Part shown: piece by piece, positions 9,901 through 17,703 of the stretch
Layout: the number at the start of each line of letters is the position of its first letter
Position numbering within the stretch: the stretch's first letter is position 1
Position numbers and translations under genes: made by a program
Notes under the pieces: model-generated
The model's input: only the letters and a program-made list of their open reading frames with translations
Database searches by the model: none
What the model was told of the DNA's origin: nothing
Assembly (NCBI RefSeq): GCF_030913705.1
Contig: NZ_CP133190.1
Location: 186,001 to 250,000 of the forward strand
DNA from: Anaerocolumna sp. MB42-C2
GTDB taxonomy: Bacteria > Bacillota > Clostridia > Lachnospirales > Lachnospiraceae
Direction: 5' to 3'
Length of the DNA stretch: 64,000 nucleotides

Positions 9901-10340
9901 CAGAATTTATTAAGCAGATAAATGATATGTTAAAAAACTTGAATCTCGTTGTATACGTTTTAATAATAGCGGCCGGATTATTAGCCTTTATTGTTTTATA
10001 TAACTTAAATAATATTAATATCAGCGAACGAAAGCGGGAACTGGCAACGCTAAAGGTATTAGGTTTTAAAGATATGGAGGTGGCTGCTTATGTTTACCGT
10101 GAGAATTCCATTATAACTGTCATTGGCGCTTTATCCGGAATAATTATGGGAATTGGTCTTCACAGACTGGTTATCCTGACTACAGAGATAGATTCGATTA
10201 TGTTTGGCAGACAGATAAAACTAATCAGTTACCTGCTTAGTATTATGCTTACTTTTTTATTTTCTGCCTTAGTAAACTATGTAATGTTTTACAAGCTACG
10301 AAAAATTGATATGGTAGAATCTTTAAAAAGTGTGGAATAA
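6948..10340 (+). CDS. FtsX-family ABC permease with long coiled coil
   Basis: 1130-residue MacB/FtsX-like permease. An N-terminal transmembrane helix (about residues 18-38) is followed by an extracytoplasmic domain to about 230. Next comes a roughly 330-residue Lys/Glu/Ala-rich coiled coil (about 230-560) containing repeated EL..GKKEL-type heptads. A first FtsX membrane block lies around 600-720, a second extracytoplasmic domain around 780-980, and a final membrane block around 1000-1115. Two FtsX blocks in one chain suggest a single protein forms the whole permease with the preceding ATPase. The coiled coil should project from the membrane and may reach into the cell wall. That function is inference. 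Long antisense open frames in this segment are composition artefacts. Confidence 0.88.
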   Translation: MKKNVLIQDFKVEIKRSITRYLSILLIVALGVAFFSGIRASQPDMKLSADQYYDDTNLMDIRVLSTMGLTSEDVKAIKNVKGVLVAEPSLSMDVLCDTSDTEMVVKLMSLTKIINKIYITKGRLPEKPTECLVDLKFLEDSGYKIGDSIRFRSGTDEVLNQSLKYNDFKIVGVGNTALYLSFERGNSSIGYGKINSFIIIPSEAFKLDVFTEIYTTVNGAAELTSYTDAYDAAIEETVNQIKEIEAVRTKARYEEILSESQKEIAESKAKLRKQEENTNKKLAEAAKKLEKGKREVAAGEEKLIDGKKTLEKGKAKLTNSKRKLHDFEAELQAGEKKLNSSQAELTAGKKILVDKQKEYQTGVALLAAGYEQWNESNSIWYKNKEELERNKVIVKEALVNLYKQKSELEAFKDLYRDEWQKLLATEENLLTKQQDLNKGSETLEQSRKELDTVKRELDQEQNKLDTGKKELANEEKKIRAAEVVLADKKTEINLSAQKIKAGRSEIADAKTDIKKSEKLLLDKEAELKEAKATIENKDKEYRLATWTAEEKISDAKEQIEDAEQKLKDIPYPKWYVLNRNSLQTYVEFGQDSERIGNIGKVFPVIFFLVAALVSLTTMTRMVEEQRTQIGTLKALGYSNISVAGKYILYSLSASMTGSIMGVLIGEQILPQVIIKAYVILYKTLPKVITPYNLYHGIISALIAVFCTTFAAYFSCYKELMSSPAGLMRPAAPKSGKRVILERIPFLWKHLSFTTKATVRNLLRYKKRFFMTVFGIGGCMSLLLVGFGLKDSIGAMSDIQYVELWHQDVSLMTKDDAENSGAEKLLQQLGQDSRIKEAASVLDLAVNAGNGKLMKSVSLIVPKNTDSINDYIEFRNRKTHKSVPLTDGGVLITEKLADLLKISVGDNILIKENDTKSITVKVNGIVENYMLHYIFMTPELYERLYEKSPDYNKIYLKFKNKINLNEKLFASDILRNNVISSINFTSEFIKQINDMLKNLNLVVYVLIIAAGLLAFIVLYNLNNINISERKRELATLKVLGFKDMEVAAYVYRENSIITVIGALSGIIMGIGLHRLVILTTEIDSIMFGRQIKLISYLLSIMLTFLFSALVNYVMFYKLRKIDMVESLKSVE

Positions 10341-10444
10341 TTTTATTATTATGTAAAGGTAATAAAGTATAGATTTTAAAAGTGTTATGAATACAGTCAA
10401 TTATAATTTAATAGAATGTTAGAAAGACAATAAGGATTCATAAA

Positions 10445-11017
10445 TTGAAAAAAAATAGTTTGAGTAAATTATTTCAATTTCGAGGAGCTGTATCCATCCT
10501 TTATTATATTGCTTTTGCTGCTTTATTATGGTACCTCATTATACCACATACTTCCTTGTATTTTGTAAACAACATTTTTACCCCTTTTGCCAAACGTTTG
10601 AATGCAGAAGATATAACTTTAGTAAAAGGAGAGGAATTTAAACTTCGGGTTATGAATTTTAATAAAAGATTATATTTTTCCTCAACAGATATAAAAGTGG
10701 CGGATGTAAGTATTTTTGGAAATGTAACCGCTTATCGAGCAGGTGTAACCATAATCAGAGTTAAAATGAGGGATGATGTATTAAAATGCAGGGTACGTGT
10801 AATTGATATAAATAAAAAAACATTAACCTTAAAAGCCGGTAAAAGTTATCGGCTGAATGTAAAAGGGATCTGGTTTGGCGTGTCATGGTCCAGTGGGAAT
10901 ACATCCATTGCCAGGGTAAGCCGCTATGGTAATGTAACAGCCGTATCAAAAGGTACAGTAAAAATATATGGAAAGGTAAGGGGTAAAACCTTGTCCAGTA
11001 CGGTAACAGTAAGATAA
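10445..11017 (+). CDS. Membrane-anchored protein with bacterial Ig-like (Big_2) repeats
   Basis: 190-residue protein. It has a basic N-terminus, one transmembrane helix (about residues 17-38), and two tandem Ig-like units. The second unit (about residues 120-190) is a recognisable Big_2 repeat with LKAGKSY, VSWSSGNTSIARVS and GNVTAVSKGTVKI. The first (about 48-115) is more diverged but shares the GNVTAYRAG strand. Such domains are usually extracellular adhesion or wall-contact modules. The start is TTG at 10445; a weak AAGGATT lies upstream and there is no better in-frame start before the helix. It lies 104 bases after the FtsX permease and may be its accessory protein. Confidence 0.7.
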   Translation: MKKNSLSKLFQFRGAVSILYYIAFAALLWYLIIPHTSLYFVNNIFTPFAKRLNAEDITLVKGEEFKLRVMNFNKRLYFSSTDIKVADVSIFGNVTAYRAGVTIIRVKMRDDVLKCRVRVIDINKKTLTLKAGKSYRLNVKGIWFGVSWSSGNTSIARVSRYGNVTAVSKGTVKIYGKVRGKTLSSTVTVR

Positions 11018-11052
11018 ACTTGCAATATTTTGAAAATATGAAAGTCTTGTTG

Positions 11053-11093
11053 TGTCGCAATATAGGTTATTTACCATATTGCGGCATATTTTT
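11053..11093 (+). terminator. Hairpin terminator after Ig-like gene
   Basis: Arms tgtcgcaatat and atattgcggca (about 11053-11063 and 11076-11086, one G-U pair) form an 11-base stem around the loop. A T-rich stretch follows from about 11087. It separates the FtsX region from the XRE-regulated pair. Confidence 0.75.
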
Positions 11094-11133
11094 GTACAGA
11101 AAAACTAAGGAAGAAAAACTTAGTAAGAATAAC

Positions 11134-11179
11134 TTGACAAGAAAACTTGGCAGAGGTACAATAACAAGAAAACTTGGCA
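11134..11179 (+). promoter_or_regulatory. Sigma-A promoter with two operator-like dyads
   Basis: A textbook promoter is present: TTGACA at 11134-11139, a 17-base spacer, and TACAAT at 11157-11162. A 16-base direct repeat, acaagaaaacttggca, occurs at 11137-11152 and 11164-11179. Each copy holds the dyad CAAG-N4-CTTG (11138-11149 and 11165-11176). One copy covers the -35/spacer and the other the expected start point. The gene pair it drives ends with an XRE-family regulator, so autoregulation is the natural inference. Confidence 0.75.
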
Positions 11180-11200
11180 AATATTCTGGGAGTGTATTTT

Positions 11201-11536
11201 ATGAACAAAGATGAAATATTATCAAAAAGCAGAAAAGAAAATAGAGACAAAGATTTATTTGAAAGAGAAGTTCTGGTAATATCCGGAAATGTCGGCGGCA
11301 TCGTAGCTACATTACTGGCCACTATCTTTTTTGTGATGCAGAGACTTGTTGGAGATGAGTTTGATTATGGTCTGTATGCTGTTATAGTATCTGTTTCCGC
11401 CGGTGGATTCATTTTAAAGGCGATTCGTATGAAACGTAAGCGGGACATTGTATTAGCCCTCATCTATACACTTGCTACATTTGTTTTGTCGTTTGTCCAT
11501 ATTTATGGATTATTAAGAACTTATTCATTTGCTTAA
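11201..11536 (+). CDS. DUF6442-like small membrane protein
   Basis: 111-residue protein with a charged N-terminus (about 30 residues, MNKDEILSKSRKENRDKD) and three predicted hydrophobic helices (about residues 33-52, 60-78, 88-108). It resembles the DUF6442 family, which is commonly encoded next to an XRE-type regulator in Firmicutes. The ATG at 11201 was chosen over an in-frame upstream start at 11174 because CTGGGAGTG lies just before it and the upstream candidate would sit inside the operator region. It is followed at once by the regulator gene. Its biochemical role is unknown. Confidence 0.75.
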   Translation: MNKDEILSKSRKENRDKDLFEREVLVISGNVGGIVATLLATIFFVMQRLVGDEFDYGLYAVIVSVSAGGFILKAIRMKRKRDIVLALIYTLATFVLSFVHIYGLLRTYSFA

Positions 11537-11545
11537 GGTGTGCTT

Positions 11546-11755
11546 ATGGAAGATGAATTGATTCTAAAAAACAACCTGAAATCAGTAAGGGCTGAAAAGA
11601 ATTTATCACAGGTGGAGCTCGCAAAAATGGTTGGGGTATCTAGGAATACCATTAGTTCAATTGAAACAGGACAGTTTAACCCAACAGCGAAGCTGGCTTT
11701 GATACTTTGTATAGCATTGGATAAAAAGTTTGAAGAGCTTTTTTATTTTGATTGA
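11546..11755 (+). CDS. XRE-family HTH transcriptional regulator, minimal
   Basis: 69-residue protein that is almost entirely a helix-turn-helix domain: LKSVRAEKNLSQVELAKMVG then VSRNTISSIETGQFNP. It lacks a sensor domain, as in the YvaO/HTH-only regulators paired with small membrane proteins. The ATG at 11546 was preferred over GTG at 11540 because AAGGTG at 11535-11540 gives proper spacing. It lies in an operon with the DUF6442-like gene, whose promoter carries two CAAG-N4-CTTG dyads likely to be its own operator. Confidence 0.88.
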   Translation: MEDELILKNNLKSVRAEKNLSQVELAKMVGVSRNTISSIETGQFNPTAKLALILCIALDKKFEELFYFD

Positions 11756-11986
11756 AGTTAATGAAAAACTGAACTGTAAATTTATAAATTATCCGAATCA
11801 AATGTAATAACATCTAATTATAAATTTTTGTTCATAATTATTTTTAAAAATTTAACTATATTTTAACAAAAACCTCAGTGTTTTATTAATACTTTCACGA
11901 CACGTTCACAGAATGTTCACTTTTTTTCAATAGAATAAAATGGAAAGTATATTATGTAAGATTTTAATATGTGAAGGAGACTGAAG

Positions 11987-13867
11987 ATGCAAAGAAAAAT
12001 TATAACACTATTACTTGCTGTGACTATGCTGATTGGAACCATTGCAGTTCCGGTGAAACCGGCGGAAGCTGCCTCCAGTACGAATAATGCAGGAAAAGTT
12101 ATTGATGCCTTAGAAATTATGGATACGGATCAGGGGAACAGTACGAATCCGGCCGCAAAAGTTACAAGAGCACAGTATGCACAGATGTTAGTCAATATGT
12201 CGGCCTTAAAAGATCAGACCTCTGCGAAAAGCAATGTATCTTTATTTAAGGATGTAACGAAAAAATATTGGGCAGCAGGCTACATACAGACAGCAATTAA
12301 CCAGGGATGGATGTCCGGTTACATGAACGGCACATTCAAACCCTCTCAGAGTATTACCTTAATGGAAGCAGTGAATGGTGTTCTGAAGCTTTTAGGATAT
12401 ACCAACAGCGACTTTACCGGTAATTTAAACGCGGCTGAAATGGCACTGTACGAATCAAAGGACTTAGACAAAAATATAACGAAAACACAAAAACAAGCAC
12501 TGACCAGAAAAGACTGTATGAATCTTTTCTATAATACCTTAATTGCCAAAACCAAAGACGGCAAGATTTATGCGGAAACCCTCGGTTATACGGTTGATTC
12601 CAAAGGGGAGATGGATTATCTGTCTTTAGTTAACACCAAAATGGAAGGACCGATCTTAGTGGATAATGACTGGAAGAGCCAGATTCCTTTTTTCTTAGGG
12701 GAGGCTACCTTTTATAAAGACGGTACATTAGGAACCCTGAATGATATTCAGCAAAATGATGTGGTTTATTATTCCAAAAATTTAAAATCCGTTTGGGCTT
12801 ATGATAATAAGGTCACCGGTTCCATCCAGACCATTCTGCCGAACCGTTTAGCTCCGACCTCCGTGAAACTAGGCGGAAAAGAATATTCCTTAGGTTCTAA
12901 TGATATGTCCGTCGCATTCTCCTCTTTAGGTAAGGTGGATGAGGGTGATGTAGTAACTTTAATCTTAGGCAAGGACGATACGGTAGTTGATGTATTGGGA
13001 ATTGATGAATATAATGTAACGGTTACCGGAATTGTAGTAGATAACGGAGAGCGGGTAATGACCAATGATAAGGATGAACTTGTAAGTTCGAATTATGTGG
13101 CATTCGTGGATGCAGGCGGTAACAAATATGAACAGGATTATGACCTTACCGCAATCACATTTTCAGAAGGAGAAGTTGTCCGTGTCACCTATGATAACGG
13201 AATAGCTTCCGTAAATAGTTATAAAGCAGGCAGTACTTCCTTCGGTTCAAATACCTTTTCAAGCGACGGAATGAAATTAGGAAGTTATAAGTTAGCATCA
13301 AATGTAAAGATCTTAGATTATTATAAGGGCAGCTATAAAAGCATAAAGCCAAGCAGACTTGCGAATATAACATTAGGGGATGCCAGTGTTAATTATTACG
13401 AGTTAAACAGTTCCGGAGATATATCCAAGCTGATTCTAAATAATGTAACAGGTGATGTATATAAGTATGGTATCTTAACAGGTATATCCAGTCAAGGTTC
13501 CGATAAAATGAGTTTTGATTATAATATAAACGGAACGACAGGAACAGGAATCGGTGATGAATATGACGTAAAAGAGGGGCCGAAAGGATTTATATTCGAT
13601 GATGATGATTCTACGCAGATAGAAGACCTGATTGACCTTACAAAAGTGAATGTCAGAGCGATTGGAGCTAGTATCGTACAAGATAGTACACAAAAATACA
13701 TGATAGCAGATGAAGTCGCCGTATTTTTCCATGATGCCGGAAAATACTCAGTCGCAACTTTAAGTGATGTATCCAATTTAAACAAATATAAATTAACTGC
13801 CTATTACGATGGTTCTATGGCTTCAGGCGGCAGAATTCGTGTTATCATTGCAGAAAATATCAAATAA
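11987..13867 (+). CDS. S-layer homology (SLH) domain protein, secreted
   Basis: 626-residue exported protein. It has a clear signal peptide (basic MQRKI, hydrophobic core, likely cleavage after PAEA near residue 28). Two SLH-type modules lie in the first ~180 residues, with landmarks ALEIMDTDQG, LFKDVTKKYWAAGYI, MNGTFKPSQSITLMEA. The remaining ~440 residues are beta-rich with repeated short Gly/Asp/Tyr strands and no recognised catalytic motif. SLH modules bind secondary wall polymers, so the protein should be held on the wall. A strong GAAGGAGAC site precedes the ATG. It is the first gene of a run ending in a MacAB-like exporter, with only 16 bases to the adaptor gene. Confidence 0.88.
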   Translation: MQRKIITLLLAVTMLIGTIAVPVKPAEAASSTNNAGKVIDALEIMDTDQGNSTNPAAKVTRAQYAQMLVNMSALKDQTSAKSNVSLFKDVTKKYWAAGYIQTAINQGWMSGYMNGTFKPSQSITLMEAVNGVLKLLGYTNSDFTGNLNAAEMALYESKDLDKNITKTQKQALTRKDCMNLFYNTLIAKTKDGKIYAETLGYTVDSKGEMDYLSLVNTKMEGPILVDNDWKSQIPFFLGEATFYKDGTLGTLNDIQQNDVVYYSKNLKSVWAYDNKVTGSIQTILPNRLAPTSVKLGGKEYSLGSNDMSVAFSSLGKVDEGDVVTLILGKDDTVVDVLGIDEYNVTVTGIVVDNGERVMTNDKDELVSSNYVAFVDAGGNKYEQDYDLTAITFSEGEVVRVTYDNGIASVNSYKAGSTSFGSNTFSSDGMKLGSYKLASNVKILDYYKGSYKSIKPSRLANITLGDASVNYYELNSSGDISKLILNNVTGDVYKYGILTGISSQGSDKMSFDYNINGTTGTGIGDEYDVKEGPKGFIFDDDDSTQIEDLIDLTKVNVRAIGASIVQDSTQKYMIADEVAVFFHDAGKYSVATLSDVSNLNKYKLTAYYDGSMASGGRIRVIIAENIK

Positions 13868-13883
13868 TCAGGGGAGTTGAAAA

Positions 13884-15719
13884 ATGGGTATTAAAATGAA
13901 ATTATTTAAAAAATCCGACAAATTAACCAGTACAGACCAGTTAATTGTGCCTAAAAAGTCAAAAAAGAAAAAAATAATAAAGATAGCAGCAGTTTTAATT
14001 GTTTTGATACTGATCATCAGTGTCGTTTATAATCGTTCTCTGGGTAAAAAAGCTGTTTTGACCGGTGCGGAGTCCGGTTCTCAGATAGCAAAAGTGGAGA
14101 AACGGGATATTCAAAGTATATTATCATCTTCAGGCACGATTGAACCTTTAAATAAATATGATGTTAAAACATTAATAGAGGGCGAAGTTATTTCTGCAGA
14201 TTTTGATGAAGGAGATCAGGTAAAAAAAGATGATGTTTTATACCAGGTAACCACAGATGATATTGATAGCAAGATTAAAACGTCGAAAACTTCTGTTGAA
14301 AGAGCTAAAGATAGTTATAAAACAGCCGTAGATAATTATGATAAAGCAGTTAAAAAATATAATGATGCATTAGCTGATTACAATGATGCAGAAGAAGAAT
14401 ACAGTGACTTGGCAATTAAAACGAAAAAGACCGGTATTGTGAAAAAAGTCTATGTAGAAGAAGGAGATAAAATACAAATTGGAACACAGATTGCAGATAT
14501 TTATGATAACAGTTCTATGTTATTAGAAATACCTTTTAATTCTGCCGATGTATCCTCCTCTTTAATAGGTAAAACTGCTAAAATTGAGCTTACAGACGGC
14601 AACGAAACACTGGAGGGAAAAGTAACAAAAGTCAGTAGCATAGAAGATGTATTAAGCGGTAACCGTGTCGTTAAGAAAGTAACCATTGAAGTTAAAAATC
14701 CGGGAGGATTAACTGCCAATACATCAGCAACAGCTTCTATTGGTGATCTTTACAGCAGTGGTGACGGTACTTTTTCCGTATTAGAGGAAAGTACGATTAC
14801 AGCAGATAAAGCAGGAGAAATACATTCTTTAAATATAGAAGAGGGAGAAAAAATTAATACCGGTAATACGGTTATTATTTTAGACAGTGATACTTATAAG
14901 GATCAATTAGATTCCTATCAAAAAGCCCTGGATAGTGCAGAGGATGTCGTTGATAATGCAAAAAATTCAGTAAAAGACGCAAAAGATAAAATTGAAGATT
15001 CAGAAGATTCCTTGGATGACGTTATAGATAATAAAACCGATTACAGTATAACGGCACCTATTTCCGGGCAGGTTGTCAGCAAGGATGTTTTAGCCGGTGA
15101 TACCATTAGCAGGGAATCTACAACAAAACTTTGTACGATTTATGATTTATCTGCAGTAACATTTGATATGCAGATTGATGAATTGGATATTATGAAAGTG
15201 AAAGTCGGACAGAAAGTTAATATTACAGCGGATGCCCTGGAGGGGGAAACATTTACTGGTGAGGTAACGAATATCAGCCTGGAAAGCACTACTAAAGAAG
15301 GTGTAACCCAATATCCGGTAACAGTAAGAATTAATGAAGTTGGTGATTTGTTACCAGGTATGAATGTAGACGGTAAGATCATATTAGATGAAGTCAGTGG
15401 TGTACTTGCAATACCAAGTGATGCTTTAATGCGCGGTGATGTTGTATATGTTAAAGATGATTCTGTTAAAGAAGCTGTGGGTGATATACCTGCAGGTTTC
15501 AAAGAGGTTGAAGTCAAAACTGGTCTTTCTGATGATAATTATACCGAGATTACAAATGGACTAACCGGGAATGAAGAAGTTTATGTTAAACGTAATGCTA
15601 CGGGATTTCAGATGATGCCAGGACAATATGGTCCAGGCGGAGAAACAAGAGGCCAAGGTGACGATCAGGGTGAAGCTCGTCAGGGTAACCAACAGGCTAG
15701 AGCTGCTTCAAGACCTTAA
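13884..15719 (+). CDS. Membrane-fusion adaptor (MacA/HlyD-like), double length
   Basis: 611-residue adaptor for the MacB-like exporter encoded next. It has a basic N-terminus, one transmembrane helix (about residues 33-52), then what looks like two consecutive lipoyl-hairpin-barrel modules. The first half-lipoyl motifs are near EGEVISADFDEGDQVKKDD and TGIVKKVYVEEGDKI. The second pair is near AGEIHSLNIEEGEKI and SGQVVSKDVLAGDTI, each split by its own coiled-coil hairpin (about residues 130-175 and 335-385). Ordinary MacA-type adaptors have one module, so this appears internally duplicated. The C-terminal ~35 residues are rich in Gly, Gln and Arg. The start has GGGGAG upstream. Confidence 0.85.
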   Translation: MGIKMKLFKKSDKLTSTDQLIVPKKSKKKKIIKIAAVLIVLILIISVVYNRSLGKKAVLTGAESGSQIAKVEKRDIQSILSSSGTIEPLNKYDVKTLIEGEVISADFDEGDQVKKDDVLYQVTTDDIDSKIKTSKTSVERAKDSYKTAVDNYDKAVKKYNDALADYNDAEEEYSDLAIKTKKTGIVKKVYVEEGDKIQIGTQIADIYDNSSMLLEIPFNSADVSSSLIGKTAKIELTDGNETLEGKVTKVSSIEDVLSGNRVVKKVTIEVKNPGGLTANTSATASIGDLYSSGDGTFSVLEESTITADKAGEIHSLNIEEGEKINTGNTVIILDSDTYKDQLDSYQKALDSAEDVVDNAKNSVKDAKDKIEDSEDSLDDVIDNKTDYSITAPISGQVVSKDVLAGDTISRESTTKLCTIYDLSAVTFDMQIDELDIMKVKVGQKVNITADALEGETFTGEVTNISLESTTKEGVTQYPVTVRINEVGDLLPGMNVDGKIILDEVSGVLAIPSDALMRGDVVYVKDDSVKEAVGDIPAGFKEVEVKTGLSDDNYTEITNGLTGNEEVYVKRNATGFQMMPGQYGPGGETRGQGDDQGEARQGNQQARAASRP

Positions 15720-15733
15720 TAGGAGGGGTGTTA

Positions 15734-16468
15734 ATGGACGAATTGAATATGGAGGAAACAAGAACCCCACTTATTAATTTGGTTGACATTTATAAGGTTT
15801 ACCAGATGGGTAACACAGAAGTACGTGCAAATAACGGTATTAATCTTAAAATTTATCATGGTGAATTTGTTGCAATCGTTGGCAAATCCGGCAGCGGAAA
15901 ATCAACTATTATGAATATCATTGGTGCATTGGATGTTCCTACAAAGGGTCAGTATATCTTAAAAGGCCAGGATGTCAGCACTATGAAAGATGATGAACTG
16001 GCTGAAGTAAGAAATAAAACCATCGGATTTATCTTTCAGCAGTACAATCTGTTAGCCAAACAGAATATGCTGGAAAATGTGGAATTACCACTGTTATATG
16101 CAGGAATTGGAAAAAGTAAACGAAAAGAGATGGCTATGGCAGCGCTGGAACGGGTCGGAATAGCGGATAAGTGGCATAACAAACCGAACCAGCTCTCAGG
16201 TGGTCAACAGCAAAGAGGATCAATTGCCAGAGCACTGGCAGGCAATCCGTCCCTCATCCTTGCGGATGAACCGACGGGTGCACTGGATTCCAGAACAAGC
16301 CGTGAAGTTTTGGACTTTCTTAAAAAATTAAATGAGGAAGGCAATACTGTAGTTTTGATAACACATGACCGTGCAATTGCAGAAGAAGCAAAACGTGTTG
16401 TAAAAATACACGACGGACAAATCGTGTTCGACGGACCGGTAGAAGATTATAAAAGGAGCCAGCTATGA
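15734..16468 (+). CDS. MacB-type ABC ATPase
   Basis: 244-residue ATP-binding protein with Walker A GKSGSGKST, Q-loop FIFQQYNL, signature LSGGQQQRGSIARA, Walker [13 protein letters not shown] and switch LITHD. ATG 15734 was chosen over GTG 15728 because AGGAGGGG at 15721-15728 would overlap the GTG. The gene starts 14 bases after the adaptor stop and overlaps the permease by four bases (ATGA), so adaptor, ATPase and permease form one translation-coupled unit. By family it energises export of peptides or lipophilic compounds. The substrate is unknown. Confidence 0.93.
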   Translation: MDELNMEETRTPLINLVDIYKVYQMGNTEVRANNGINLKIYHGEFVAIVGKSGSGKSTIMNIIGALDVPTKGQYILKGQDVSTMKDDELAEVRNKTIGFIFQQYNLLAKQNMLENVELPLLYAGIGKSKRKEMAMAALERVGIADKWHNKPNQLSGGQQQRGSIARALAGNPSLILADEPTGALDSRTSREVLDFLKKLNEEGNTVVLITHDRAIAEEAKRVVKIHDGQIVFDGPVEDYKRSQL

Positions 16469-17637
16469 ATATAATCCAATCATTTAAATTAGCAGGAAGA
16501 AGTATCATAAGCAGTAAAATGCGTTCATTTCTTACCATGCTGGGTATGATAATCGGTGTAACGTCGGTTATAACATTAGTTGGACTTATGAACGGTGTAA
16601 CAAACTATATGTTATCCATGTTTGCTGATTTAGGAACCAATTCGATTACCGTGCAGTTAAACAATACGGATACCAGGCATGTAGATGCTGAAGATATCTA
16701 TAAATTTGTCAAGGAAAATAGTGATATCTTTCAATATGTAACACCACAGGTTAGCGGACAGTACACGATTAAAAACGGAACAGAATCTACCACAACTTCG
16801 GTATCAGGTGTTAGTGAAGACTTTGCGGATATGAATAACCTGGATATATCAGACGGAAGATTTATTCAATATTCCGATATTAAAAACCGGTATAAAGGAT
16901 GTGTAATCGGAACTTACATTGCAAAAGAATTATTTGACAGTAATGTCAAGGTAGGGGATACGATTAAAGTCAATGGGCAGGTATATAATATAATTGGTAT
17001 TTTGAAAGAAAAAGCAGACTCCACCCAGGGTTCCTCTGATGACTGTCTTTATATACCTTATACAAACGCTGTAAGAATGTCCGGTTCTGCTAACATTTCA
17101 GCGTATACTTTATCAACTTTCAATACCGATTTAGTTAATAACGGAAAATACTTATTGGATAATTTTACTTATAGTATTATGAAAAACGAAGATTTATATA
17201 ATATTTCGACAATGGCTGAATTATTGGATCAGGTTAATGAGATGACCGGTATGTTATCATCAATTTTGGGTGGTATAGCTGGAATTTCTTTATTAGTAGC
17301 CGGTATCGGAATTATGAATATCATGCTTGTATCAGTTGTTGAAAGAACTAAAGAAATTGGTATTCGTAAATCCTTAGGTGCGAAAAAGAAAGATATTATG
17401 AGTCAGTTCGTTATTGAGGCTGCAACTATAAGCACCATTGGTGGAATTATAGGCATTATTTTTGGATGGATTGGTACGGTAACCTTAGGTAAAGCATTTG
17501 GTTTAGAAGCTGTACCAACAATTGGTTCCATTATTTTAGCATTTAGTGTATCTGCCGGAATCGGAATCGGATTCGGATATATGCCTGCTAATAAAGCGGC
17601 AAAATTAAATCCTATCGATGCTCTAAGAAGCGAGTAA
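16465..17637 (+). CDS. MacB-like FtsX-family permease
   Basis: 390-residue permease with the four-helix MacB topology: one helix near residues 20-42, a large extracytoplasmic domain (about 45-265), then three helices near 270-295, 320-345 and 355-375. Landmarks are MRSFLTMLGMIIGVTSVI near the N-terminus, VVERTKEIGIRKSLGAKK before the third helix, and PANKAAKLNPIDALRSE at the C-terminus, all typical of the family. It overlaps the ATPase gene by four bases. It should work with the double-length adaptor in exporting an unknown substrate across a single-membrane envelope. Confidence 0.93.
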   Translation: MNIIQSFKLAGRSIISSKMRSFLTMLGMIIGVTSVITLVGLMNGVTNYMLSMFADLGTNSITVQLNNTDTRHVDAEDIYKFVKENSDIFQYVTPQVSGQYTIKNGTESTTTSVSGVSEDFADMNNLDISDGRFIQYSDIKNRYKGCVIGTYIAKELFDSNVKVGDTIKVNGQVYNIIGILKEKADSTQGSSDDCLYIPYTNAVRMSGSANISAYTLSTFNTDLVNNGKYLLDNFTYSIMKNEDLYNISTMAELLDQVNEMTGMLSSILGGIAGISLLVAGIGIMNIMLVSVVERTKEIGIRKSLGAKKKDIMSQFVIEAATISTIGGIIGIIFGWIGTVTLGKAFGLEAVPTIGSIILAFSVSAGIGIGFGYMPANKAAKLNPIDALRSE

Positions 17638-17703
17638 AAGTTGGTCTAAAATCTACCTCCCTTGCTTAAAATAGTAATATATTATTTGGACGTGAGGTTG
17701 TAA

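Noticed and set aside
11020-11214. 64-residue frame after the Ig-like gene
   Set aside because: It covers a terminator and the promoter/operator of the XRE pair, and has no ribosome site.
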